From: Pseudomonadota bacterium | GTDB lineage: Bacteria > Desulfobacterota > Binatia > Bin18 | Reading direction: 5' to 3' | Assembly: GCA_005804965.1 (NCBI GenBank) | Contig: SYOC01000241.1 | Coordinates: 1 to 56,899, forward strand | Length of the DNA: 56,899 nucleotides | Shown here: positions 7,590 through 15,566 of the stretch, one piece after another | How positions within the stretch are numbered: the first letter of the stretch is position 1 | Layout of the letters: each line of letters opens with the position of its first letter | Program-made: the position numbers and the translations under genes | The notes under the pieces: model-generated | Databases searched by the model: none | The model's input: the letters and a program-made list of their open reading frames with translations, nothing else | Told to the model about the DNA's origin: nothing

Positions 7590-9809
7590 ATGAACCGCCA
7601 CTGCCTGTGTATTTTTCTGCTGCTTGTCTCCTTCGTGTTAGGCGTACTACCTGCCTGCACGAATAATCCCTATCGTGCTAGCGAGTCTGGCAAGAACGTC
7701 TACTACGATACGTTCTCCGGTGAGCCTAAACATCTCGACCCGGCGCGAGCGTACTCCGAGGACGAGTACGAAATCATGAACCCCATCTATGAGCCGGTGG
7801 TGCAGTATCATTTCCTCAAACGTCCCTACGTGCTGGTGCCGTTGACGGCCGCCACTCTGCCGCAAGCACAATTGTATGATGCGCAGGGCCAGCGGCTTGC
7901 CGACGACACCCCCGCCGAGCAGGTCGCGCGTGCGGTCTACGCTATCGCGCTACGTCCCGACGTGCGCTACGAAAATCATCCGGCCTTTGCCCAGCACCCC
8001 GACGGCACCTACCGCTGGCACCTCGAACCTGGAAATCATTTCCCGCAGATCGAGCACCCGAACGAACTCGCGGAGCAAGGGACACGCACTCTACGCGCTG
8101 AGGATTACGCCTATCAGATCAAACGCCTCGCGCATCCGCTGTTGGACTGCCCGATCTTCGGTCTGCTGGCGAACTACATCGACGGCTTCCCTGAGTTCCA
8201 CGCTCAGCTTGAGCAAGCAGTCGTTCGCCTGCGGGCAGAACGGCGCAAGACTGCCGGCGTCTTCTATAACCAGGAGGCCGACGAACGCGCCAATCCACTG
8301 TATCTCGACTTGCGCAATTATGATCTTCCCGGCGTGCAGGTGGTCGATTCTTTGACCTTGCGCATCACCCTCAAGAAGAAATATCCGCAGTTCATTTATT
8401 GGCTGGCGATGCCGTTCTTCGCACCGATCCCCTGGGAAGTGGACCGCTTCTATACCCAAGCCGCTGCCGTCGAGCAAAACCTGACGCTGGATCGTTTCCC
8501 GGTTGGCACCGGCGCGTTCACCTTGGCCGTCAATCAACCCAACTACCGCATGGTAATGCGGCGCAACCCCAACTTCCACGAGGAGTATTATCCCGCCGAA
8601 GGTGCGCCCGATGACGAGAAGCTCGGACTCCTGGCTGATCGCGGCAAGAAGCTGCCGTTCCTCGATGAGGCGGTTTTCGTCTTGGAAAAAGAAGCCATTT
8701 CGCAGTGGAACAAGTTTCTGCAAGGCTATTACGACAACTCTGGCATCGGCGGCGATGTCTTCGACCAAGCGATTCAAGTATCGGCCTCTGGCAGCATCGA
8801 ACTGACCGAGGCTATGCAGGCCAAAGGCGTACGTTTGCTCACCGCCACCGCGCCGCAGGTGAGCTATTACGCTTTCAACATGCTCGACGACGTGGTCGGC
8901 GGCTACGACGAGAAGAAGCGCAAATTGCGGCAAGCGCTGTCCGTCGCCTTGAACGAAGAGGAGCTGATTCAGATTTTCCTCAACGGGCGCGGGCTGCCAG
9001 CGCAGGGGCCGATTCCGCCGGAGATTTTCGGCTTTCACGGCGGACAGGCTGGCATCAACCCGTTTGTGTATGAGTGGGACGAACGGCAACAGGCCCCTCG
9101 CCGCAAGAGTCTCGCCCACGCCAAACAATTGCTCGCTGAAGCTGGGTATCCTGGCGGGCGCGACAGCAGTGGCAAGCCGTTGGTGTTGTTCTTCGACACC
9201 GCCTCCGCTAGTGGCGCAGCCACGCCGCAGTTAGAGTGGCTGCGCAAACAGTTCGCCGCCCTCGATATCCAACTGCAAATCCGCTCGACTGATTACAACC
9301 GCTTTCAAGAGAAGGTACTCAAGGGCAATTTTCAGATTTTGCAGTGGGGGTGGAACGCAGATTATCCCGACCCGGAGAACTTCCTCTTTCTTCTCTACGG
9401 CCCGAACAGCAAGGTGAAATCCCAAGGCGAAAACGCTGCTAACTACGAGAACCCACGCTTCGATGCCCTCTTCCGTCAAGTCGAGAACATGCAGAACTCG
9501 CCAGAACGCGACGCGCTAATTCAGGAGATGGTCATGATCGCGCGGGAAGACGCACCGTGGATCTGGGGGCTGAATCCCGTCGGCTATGGTCTCTACCATG
9601 AGTGGTTTTCCAACACCAAGCCGGTACACTTCGGTCGCAATACCTTGAAATACAAACGCATCGACGTGCCGTTGCGCGAAGAGCGACGGTTGGTGTGGAA
9701 CCAACCAGTCACCACGCCGGTGTGGGTCGCCTTGGCCATCCTTGTACTCAGCGCTATTCCCGCCACCATCACGCTTTATCGCCGCGAACGAGGAGTGGCA
9801 CGCGCATGA
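7590..9809 (+). CDS. ABC transporter extracellular solute-binding lipoprotein, family 5 (peptide/nickel type)
   Basis: A 739-residue protein. The chosen ATG gives a clean lipoprotein signal peptide ending in the lipobox LPAC with lipidated C23. The body is a family-5 binding protein (DppA/OppA/YejA-like; AQGPIPPEIFG, then QWGWNADYPDPENF), longer than the usual 520-600 residues. Unusually, the C-terminus carries a predicted membrane helix (VWVALAILVLSAI) followed by a basic tail, so the protein may be tethered at both ends. The stop overlaps the permease start (ATGA), showing translational coupling. The ligand is probably a peptide or related oligomer. An upstream ATG at 7524 would spoil the signal peptide. 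Confidence 0.9.
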   Translation: MNRHCLCIFLLLVSFVLGVLPACTNNPYRASESGKNVYYDTFSGEPKHLDPARAYSEDEYEIMNPIYEPVVQYHFLKRPYVLVPLTAATLPQAQLYDAQGQRLADDTPAEQVARAVYAIALRPDVRYENHPAFAQHPDGTYRWHLEPGNHFPQIEHPNELAEQGTRTLRAEDYAYQIKRLAHPLLDCPIFGLLANYIDGFPEFHAQLEQAVVRLRAERRKTAGVFYNQEADERANPLYLDLRNYDLPGVQVVDSLTLRITLKKKYPQFIYWLAMPFFAPIPWEVDRFYTQAAAVEQNLTLDRFPVGTGAFTLAVNQPNYRMVMRRNPNFHEEYYPAEGAPDDEKLGLLADRGKKLPFLDEAVFVLEKEAISQWNKFLQGYYDNSGIGGDVFDQAIQVSASGSIELTEAMQAKGVRLLTATAPQVSYYAFNMLDDVVGGYDEKKRKLRQALSVALNEEELIQIFLNGRGLPAQGPIPPEIFGFHGGQAGINPFVYEWDERQQAPRRKSLAHAKQLLAEAGYPGGRDSSGKPLVLFFDTASASGAATPQLEWLRKQFAALDIQLQIRSTDYNRFQEKVLKGNFQILQWGWNADYPDPENFLFLLYGPNSKVKSQGENAANYENPRFDALFRQVENMQNSPERDALIQEMVMIAREDAPWIWGLNPVGYGLYHEWFSNTKPVHFGRNTLKYKRIDVPLREERRLVWNQPVTTPVWVALAILVLSAIPATITLYRRERGVARA

Positions 9810-11131
9810 TCGCCTATCTGATTCGCCGTGTCCTCTACGCGCTTCCCATCTTGGTGGGCATCAACGTCTTGGTGTTTCTGTTGTTCTTCTTCGTCAACTC
9901 GCCGGACGACATGGCGCGGACGCATCTGGGCCAGAAGCGCGTGACACCGGATCAGATCGACCAGTGGAAACGCGAACACTCGCTCGACCTCCCCTATTTC
10001 TATAATGCCGGGTGGCGACGCATCGGTTCCTTAGCAGCACGTGCCAAGGACAACACCACCGAGTTCCCTACTGCTGGAACCGGGCAGTACGCCTTGCTCG
10101 TCGAAACGCCTACCTCTCCAAAGAACCCACAGACGAGCACGGTTCGTGTGCAGAGTAATCAGCCGGACCGTCTCATCCTGCCGGCTGGCTTCGATGCCGA
10201 AGGCAAGCGTGTACTGCCCTCGGACACGGCGTTCCTCCGGATTCCTTTACAGATTGGTGCGCCCTCCTCTTCGGACCAAGGGCCGCCGACGCTGACTCTC
10301 TCGTTTTCTGTCGAGTCGCCCACGCCCATTCATCGCATGTTACTGGAGTATCAAGGCGAGATCGGGCCGCTCGCACGTTTCACGCAGACGATTTTCTACC
10401 AGCGCTCGCTGCAGATGTTGTTCTTCCAGTACGGCAAGTCGGACGACGGCAAGATCATCAGCGATGAAGTGCTGAAACGCATCGGTCCGAGTCTCAGCAT
10501 CACCGTGCCAGTGTTGCTGCTCGGGCTTTTGATCGATGTGGTCTTCTCCATGTTGCTGGCGGTGTACCGTGGCACGTACCTAGACTATTGGGGAGTAACG
10601 TTGTGCGTGCTGCTCATGTCCATCTCCGGGCTGTTTTATATCACCGCCGGGCAAGCGATGTTTGCAAAGGAGTTGCGGCTCGCACCGATCTCGGGCTTCG
10701 ATTACGGTGCGCACGCGTTCAAGTTCATCGCCTTGCCAATTGTCATCGCCGTGGTCTCGGGTTTGGGCGGGAGCATTCGCTTCCATCGCACGATTTTCTT
10801 GGAAGAGATCAACAAAGATTATGTGCGCACTGCCCGAGCCAAAGGGTTGCCTGAACGGTCGGTCTTGTTCATCCACACACTCAAGAACGCGCTGTTGCCG
10901 ATTCTCACCGGACTGGTGCTGAGCCTGCCGTTTCTGTACGCGGGGAGTTTGTTGCTCGAATCCTTCTTCGCGATTCCCGGCATGGGCTCGTACATGCTTG
11001 ACGCGATTCAGAAGCAAGATTTTGCAGTCGTGCAATCCATGGTGTCGCTAGGATCGTTTCTCTACGTCGTGGGTCTGTTGCTGACGGACATCAGCTATAC
11101 GTTGGCCGACCCACGGGTGCGGTTGGAGTAG
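9806..11131 (+). CDS. ABC transporter permease, DppB/OppB family
   Basis: A 441-residue inner-membrane permease. The N-terminus MIAYLIRRVLYALPILVG is the standard DppB-type start and first helix. The cytoplasmic EAA-type loop (EEINKDYVRTARAKGL) is near residues 330-350. Between the first helix and the core lies an enlarged extracytoplasmic region of roughly 150-200 residues containing a predicted beta-rich insertion, so the protein is well over the usual 310-340 residues. Its start overlaps the binding-protein stop, and the second permease follows after 5 bases. It presumably forms the translocation pore with that permease and an ATPase encoded elsewhere. Confidence 0.9.
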   Translation: MIAYLIRRVLYALPILVGINVLVFLLFFFVNSPDDMARTHLGQKRVTPDQIDQWKREHSLDLPYFYNAGWRRIGSLAARAKDNTTEFPTAGTGQYALLVETPTSPKNPQTSTVRVQSNQPDRLILPAGFDAEGKRVLPSDTAFLRIPLQIGAPSSSDQGPPTLTLSFSVESPTPIHRMLLEYQGEIGPLARFTQTIFYQRSLQMLFFQYGKSDDGKIISDEVLKRIGPSLSITVPVLLLGLLIDVVFSMLLAVYRGTYLDYWGVTLCVLLMSISGLFYITAGQAMFAKELRLAPISGFDYGAHAFKFIALPIVIAVVSGLGGSIRFHRTIFLEEINKDYVRTARAKGLPERSVLFIHTLKNALLPILTGLVLSLPFLYAGSLLLESFFAIPGMGSYMLDAIQKQDFAVVQSMVSLGSFLYVVGLLLTDISYTLADPRVRLE

Positions 11132-11136
11132 TCGGT

Positions 11137-12468
11137 ATGAGCGGCATGTGGGCGACGCTTGGATTTCAGCCAGTCTTCCTGTGGAGCGATATCTTGATCT
11201 ATCTGCTCCTGGTGTGTGGTGGGACGTGGTTTGCAATGGCCGTGCGGCGCGAGTATTGGCGGGTGGCGTTGCGTCAGATTGCGATGAACCGCACGGCGAT
11301 GCTGTGCTTCGGCGTGCTCAGTCTGTATGGCACGGTCGGTCTGCTCGATACGCTACACTTTCGCACAATCTCGACAGAATCGCCGGCTGGTGGAGCTATT
11401 CGCAGCGTGCTTGATGTGTTGTGTGCGCCGTTGATCGCCAACCGCGAAAAAACCTATTCCGCGCCGCTCGCCATCCAACAGTTCAGTAAAGAAAACGTGA
11501 CGACCTCGGACGGCAAGCAAACCCGCGAGTATCCACGCTTGCGCTTTGCCGGTGCCACGTTACCAGATCCGCACCAACAACCCGCCGATATCCGCGCCAA
11601 GCTGACGAGCGGCATGGTGTGGGGCCTGGGCATCGGCGCACTGCTGTTCTTTGTGGTGCGCTGGGCGACGGGTAGTACAGGCGCAGGAAGTTTCGTGCTT
11701 GTTGTGGCGGTCGCCCTCGCCGCCATTGCCGCACTCAGCCCGCATTATCATCTGCTTGGCACGGACAAAACTGGACAGGACGTGTTCTACGTCGCGCTGA
11801 AAGGTGTGCGTACCGGCTTGGTCATCGGCACCCTCACGACATTGATTGTCACGCCTTTTGCCATTCTCTGTGGCGTGCTGGCTGGCTACTTCGGCGGCTG
11901 GGTGGACGATGTCATCCAGTATGTCTATTCGACGCTGGAGTCGATTCCCGACATTCTGTTGATCGCTGCCGCCATGCTCATTTTTCAGGTGGGACTTACC
12001 GAAGAAGAGACTATCGTTTCGGCGGACAAGCGCCTGGTTTACCTGTGCATCATCATGGGCATTACTTCGTGGACGGGGTTATGTCGCCTGCTACGCGCCG
12101 AAGTACTCAAGCTGCGCGAGATCGAATACGTGCAAGCCGCCGACGCTTTCGGTGTCCACCGGATGCGTATCATTCTCCGGCATCTCGTGCCCAACGTCAT
12201 GCACATCGTGCTGATTTCCATCGTGCTGCGTTTCAGTGGTCTGGTGCTAGCCGAAGCCGTACTGGCGTACGTCGGCATCGGTGTCGATCCTTCGATGCAA
12301 TCCTGGGGCAACATGATTAACCAAGCGCGGCTGGAACTCGCCCGCGAGCCGGTTGTCTGGTGGAATCTCTTCGCCGCCTTCGTGTTCATGCTCGGGCTGG
12401 TGCTGCCCGCCAACCTGTTCGGCGACGCAGTACGCGACGCCCTCGACCCACGCTTACGCACGCGCTGA
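11137..12468 (+). CDS. ABC transporter permease, DppC/OppC family
   Basis: A 443-residue inner-membrane permease. The C-terminal half is canonical (DKTGQDVFY, then RTGLVIGTLTT, then an EAA loop LREIEYVQAADAFGVHRMRI around residues 320-340). The N-terminal half has extra membrane segments and a periplasmic-looking insertion (about residues 85-150) absent from typical DppC proteins of about 300 residues. The enlarged first permease shows a matching expansion, so the two probably co-evolved with the doubly anchored binding protein. It ends the transporter operon. No ATPase subunit follows; the next gene is convergent. Confidence 0.9.
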   Translation: MSGMWATLGFQPVFLWSDILIYLLLVCGGTWFAMAVRREYWRVALRQIAMNRTAMLCFGVLSLYGTVGLLDTLHFRTISTESPAGGAIRSVLDVLCAPLIANREKTYSAPLAIQQFSKENVTTSDGKQTREYPRLRFAGATLPDPHQQPADIRAKLTSGMVWGLGIGALLFFVVRWATGSTGAGSFVLVVAVALAAIAALSPHYHLLGTDKTGQDVFYVALKGVRTGLVIGTLTTLIVTPFAILCGVLAGYFGGWVDDVIQYVYSTLESIPDILLIAAAMLIFQVGLTEEETIVSADKRLVYLCIIMGITSWTGLCRLLRAEVLKLREIEYVQAADAFGVHRMRIILRHLVPNVMHIVLISIVLRFSGLVLAEAVLAYVGIGVDPSMQSWGNMINQARLELAREPVVWWNLFAAFVFMLGLVLPANLFGDAVRDALDPRLRTR

Positions 12469-12499
12469 TAGCGCTGCGGGTGCGTGAGAGGCCGACAAT

Positions 12500-13417
12500 T
12501 CATATCCGCAGGTATGCTCCAGCCGGGGCCAATCCAGCACAGGCTTCGGGATGAATGATCTCCGCCAGGATTTCTGCGCTCTCGACGATACGCGGGCCGG
12601 GGCGATTGAAGTAGGCGTTGCCATCGGCGAGGTAGACACGGTTTGCCTGCACAGCCGGCAGTTGTTGCCACTGGGGATGGGCAGTGAGCGTGGCGAAGTC
12701 GGCTTGCGTTTGCGCAAGCTTGAAGCCGCACGGCATGATGACGAGGACTTCTGGCTGGTAGACGACCAAGGCCTCCCACGTCATGACCGGGCTGCGGGAG
12801 CCGATGGCCGTCAGGCCATATGCTCCGCCGGCCATTTCCACCAACTCTGCCGTCCAGTGACCGCCAGCAATCAACGGAGCCATCCACTCGATGCAGGCCA
12901 CACGCCGGCGCGGCAAGCGGCGCGTCTGCTGTTCGAGCTTCCACAAGCGGCGCTTGAGGGTGCGCACGAGATCCTCGGCTGCAACTGACTGACCAGTGGC
13001 CGCGCCCGCGCGACGTAGATCTTCCCAAATGTCGCTCAGCCGTTCTGGAGACAGCGAGACCACTTGCGTCTCCGAGGTGAGGAAACAACGCACCGCTTCC
13101 TCAACTTGTGGTAGCGACACCGCGCAGACCGCGCACTGGTCCTGCGTGACGATGAGCTGCGGCTGGAGTTGGCGGAGCGTCTCGGTGTGAATGCGATAAA
13201 TACTCAAGCCTTCCTGCACGATCTCGCGCACGTGGGTGTCGATATCAGCGCTGGCAGCGTGCGGATCGAGTTTGGGTTCAGTGAGGATGGGGAGCCCGGT
13301 CACATCGGTGGGATAATCGCACTCGTGCGAGACACCAACGAGGCGGTCACGCAGACCGAGAGCGCAGAGGATTTCGGTCGCGGCAGGTAGCAGGGAGACG
13401 ATACGTTCTGGTGGCAT
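12500..13417 (-). CDS. BtuF-like periplasmic-binding-fold protein without signal peptide
   Basis: A 305-residue protein of the helical-backbone periplasmic-binding fold (IVSLLPAATEILCALGL, then VGVSHECDYP, then GPRIVESAEILAEII at the C-terminus), the family of cobalamin and siderophore binding proteins. It lacks a secretory signal peptide, as do the cytoplasmic 'cobalamin-binding protein' members of this family. A Cys pair (QCAVCAVSLPQ) is conserved in that subgroup. It is convergent with the ABC permease gene and follows a small zinc-ribbon gene on the same strand. No BtuC or BtuD is nearby. Ligand not determined; a role with corrinoids or haem is inference. Confidence 0.8.
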   Translation of the reverse strand: MPPERIVSLLPAATEILCALGLRDRLVGVSHECDYPTDVTGLPILTEPKLDPHAASADIDTHVREIVQEGLSIYRIHTETLRQLQPQLIVTQDQCAVCAVSLPQVEEAVRCFLTSETQVVSLSPERLSDIWEDLRRAGAATGQSVAAEDLVRTLKRRLWKLEQQTRRLPRRRVACIEWMAPLIAGGHWTAELVEMAGGAYGLTAIGSRSPVMTWEALVVYQPEVLVIMPCGFKLAQTQADFATLTAHPQWQQLPAVQANRVYLADGNAYFNRPGPRIVESAEILAEIIHPEACAGLAPAGAYLRI

Positions 13418-13443
13418 AGGTATGAGTTTCCTGACGAGTGGGC

Positions 13444-13650
13444 CTACATCAGAATGCGCGGCTTGTCGTCATCCTGCTCGATCTTTTCTCCGCAGGTCGA
13501 GGCGCAGGTCGTGCAACGGTACTCGAACTTATTGCCTTCGGGCAGGATGAGGAGCAACTGTTTGCGTACTGGCATCGCCTCACGGCACTTGGGACAAAAC
13601 AGCAGGGACGCTTCAAGCTGGGTGAAACTGGGCTGTGGTTTTCGAGTCAT
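13444..13650 (-). CDS. small zinc-ribbon protein
   Basis: A 68-residue protein with two Cys pairs (FCPKC and CTTC) separated by about 27 residues that include basic and hydrophobic segments (VRKQLLLILPEG). This is a classic zinc-ribbon layout. The ATG at 13650 has a strong ribosome-binding site (ggaggagaa); a longer form from 13674 is less likely. It lies 26 bases upstream of the BtuF-like gene on the same strand. It could be a small nucleic-acid- or protein-binding module; no specific function can be assigned. Confidence 0.65.
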   Translation of the reverse strand: MTRKPQPSFTQLEASLLFCPKCREAMPVRKQLLLILPEGNKFEYRCTTCASTCGEKIEQDDDKPRILM

Positions 13651-13787
13651 TTCTCCTCCGCCTCCTTTCCTCATTCCTCATCACTCGTCACTCATCACAC
13701 ATCCCCTTATCTACCATTCTCGCGAAGAAACCCGCAATGTGGCTGTTGCACCAATGTGGCAGAGGCGGTACAAACGGGGCCTGAATC

Positions 13788-15092
13788 ATGGATACGCGCA
13801 AAGTTTATATCGAAACCTACGGCTGCCAGATGAACATCGCGGATACCGAACTGCTGGTCGGTCTCCTCAAACCTCATGGTTACGAGCCAACCCAGAAAGC
13901 TGAACAGGCGGACGTGATTCTCTTGAACACGTGCGCGATTCGCGAACATGCCGAAGAGCGCGTGCTCAAGCGACTCAGCGAACTCGTGCGCCACAAAGCG
14001 CGGAAATCCGGCGTGCTGTTGGGCGTGACCGGCTGCATGGCCCAGCATCATCGTGAGCAGTTGCTCGACAAAGCACCGTATCTGGATCTCATCCTCGGGC
14101 CGGACGCCTACCGCACCTTGCCGAATCTGTTGGCGCAAGAAGAGACAGATGCGCCGCTGGTGGCGGTGCGCTTGGACCGCGATGAAACCTACGAAGACAT
14201 CACCCCAGTGCGTGCCGAGGGCATTCGCGCGTGGGTCACGGTGATGCGTGGTTGTGATAAATTCTGCACCTTTTGCATTGTGCCCTACGTGCGTGGGCGA
14301 GAACGCAGCGTGCCGCTCAAGCCGTTGCTGGGGCAGGTACGCGAGTTGGCCGAGCAAGGATACAAGGAAGTGGTCTACCTCGGGCAGACGGTCAATGCCT
14401 ATCGCGACGGCGAGTTCGATTTTGCCGATTTGCTACGGCAGACAGCCAAGATTGACGGCATCGAACGTATCCGTTTCACCTCACCCCACCCCTCTGACAT
14501 CAGCGAGCGCATGATCGAAACGATGGCGATGCTGCCGAAAGTATCGCCCTATCTGCACCTGCCCGTGCAGTCGGCCTCGAACCGCGTGCTTGAGCGCATG
14601 GAGCGTGGCTACACGGTCGAGCAATACGCAGATCTCGTTGGACGTTTGCGCCGCGCCATTCCTGGGATCGCGCTTTCGACAGATATCATCGCCGGATTCC
14701 CTGGCGAGGACGCTGACGATTTTCACGCTACCCGCGACTTTCTCGAACGCATTCGCTATGACTTTGCCTTCATGTTCAAATACTCCGCCCGTGAAGGCAC
14801 CAAGGCGCACAAGTGGGGCGATACCGTCACTGAAGACGAGAAAGGTCGCCGCTTACAGGCGATCATTGCGTTGCAAGAACGTATCTCGGGAGAAGTGAAT
14901 CAGGCGTTCATCGGGCAGACGGTCGAAGTGTTGGTGGAAGGTCCGGCGAAACGCCAAGCCGACTGGTTGTCCGGCAAGAACGGGCAATTCAAGACTGTGG
15001 TGTTTCCCGGCAATGGTGCGCAACCCGGCACGCTGGTTTCGGTTCGTGTAGCGACAACGACGGCACACACATTGATCGGCGTAGCCGTCTAG
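13788..15092 (+). CDS. miaB: tRNA-2-methylthio-N6-dimethylallyladenosine synthase MiaB
   Basis: A 434-residue radical-SAM methylthiotransferase that converts i6A37 to ms2i6A37 in tRNAs reading UNN codons. The N-terminal UPF0004 domain has its three cluster cysteines (C13 in YGCQMN, C49 in NTCAI, C83 in TGCMAQ). The radical-SAM CxxxCxxC is C156/C160/C163 (CDKFCTFC). A C-terminal TRAM domain follows (about 370-434). The length matches the family. It is a housekeeping gene, monocistronic, and ends at a hairpin shared with the convergent ArsC selenoprotein gene. MiaB rather than its paralogue MtaB is supported by the YGCQMN start and by the GQTVNAY motif. Confidence 0.95.
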   Translation: MDTRKVYIETYGCQMNIADTELLVGLLKPHGYEPTQKAEQADVILLNTCAIREHAEERVLKRLSELVRHKARKSGVLLGVTGCMAQHHREQLLDKAPYLDLILGPDAYRTLPNLLAQEETDAPLVAVRLDRDETYEDITPVRAEGIRAWVTVMRGCDKFCTFCIVPYVRGRERSVPLKPLLGQVRELAEQGYKEVVYLGQTVNAYRDGEFDFADLLRQTAKIDGIERIRFTSPHPSDISERMIETMAMLPKVSPYLHLPVQSASNRVLERMERGYTVEQYADLVGRLRRAIPGIALSTDIIAGFPGEDADDFHATRDFLERIRYDFAFMFKYSAREGTKAHKWGDTVTEDEKGRRLQAIIALQERISGEVNQAFIGQTVEVLVEGPAKRQADWLSGKNGQFKTVVFPGNGAQPGTLVSVRVATTTAHTLIGVAV

Positions 15093-15113
15093 AGACGCCT
15101 CGCTGAGGCGTCT
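15093..15113. terminator. bidirectional hairpin between miaB and the arsC-like gene
   Basis: A perfect 9-bp stem (agacgcctc / gaggcgtct) with a 3-nt loop begins directly after the miaB stop. It lies 12 bases from the stop of the convergent gene. There is no strong U-run on either side, so termination efficiency is uncertain. Confidence 0.6.
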
Positions 15114-15124
15114 CCGGCGAATTG

Positions 15125-15478
15125 CTAGTCCAACAACTCCAGCACCTTCTCCGCTGGCCGCGCGAGCACAGCCTTCTCTCCTCGGATAATCACCGGACGC
15201 TGCATCAACACGGGATGCTGAAGCAATAAGTCGATCACCGTGTCTGTGGTGACATACTGATTGGCCTCCAATCCGAGCGACTCAAAGTTTTTGTCCTTCC
15301 GCACCAGGTCTGCCGGAGGATTGGGGAGCAAGGCGAGAAACCGTGCAAAGGTGGCTCGGTCGAGGGGATTTTTCAGATACTCGATAACGTCGAACTCGAC
15401 GCCGCGCTCGCGTAAGATGTCGAGCGCTCCGCGCGACTGCCCTCAGCCAGGGTTGTGATACACCAAGAGTCGTTCCAT
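15125..15478 (-). CDS. arsC: ArsC-type arsenate reductase selenoprotein (Sec12)
   Basis: A 117-residue protein read through an in-frame UGA at 15443-15445. The N-terminus MERLLVYHNPG-Sec-GQSRGAL aligns with the HNPACGTSR active site of plasmid R773 ArsC, with Sec exactly at catalytic Cys12. The catalytic arginines fall at the same numbers as in R773: R60 (LVRKD), R94 (QRPV) and R107 (ARPAE). The product would reduce arsenate, or act as a related thioredoxin-fold oxidoreductase, with glutathione or glutaredoxin-type partners. Conventional calling would annotate only the C-terminal 68 residues from 15331. Selenocysteine needs SelA-D elsewhere in the genome. The alternative is a nonsense mutation, but full conservation on both sides of the UGA argues against it. 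No arsenic-resistance neighbours are visible. Confidence 0.82.
15404..15437 (-). promoter_or_regulatory. candidate SECIS hairpins downstream of the arsC-like UGA
   Basis: Two mutually exclusive stems lie 3' of the UGA. One, at 6-24 nt after it, has outer pairs GTCG/CGAC and inner pairs CGC/GCG closing a GGA loop. The other, at 16-39 nt after it, is a perfect 7-bp stem (GCGCTCG / CGAGCGC) with a 10-nt loop. The second has better spacing for SelB-dependent recoding; the first has G residues in the loop, as bacterial SECIS elements usually do. Which one acts cannot be decided by eye. Confidence 0.45.
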
Positions 15479-15566
15479 AGTTGCCGCCTCCGTCGAGAAA
15501 TATGCCCCTACCTACCTGGAATGGTGCGAATCTGCTAGCCCAGGCTCTGCGGAGGAATGAGGAACG

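Noticed and set aside
12039-13088. Minus-strand frame of 349 codons over the permease end and BtuF-like gene
   Set aside because: It overlaps two well-supported genes in other frames and shows Arg/Ser-rich composition typical of a shadow.
15125-15331. Stand-alone 68-residue ArsC fragment
   Set aside because: The frame continues upstream through the UGA to an ATG with the HNPGxGQSR active site, so the fragment is the C-terminus of a selenoprotein.
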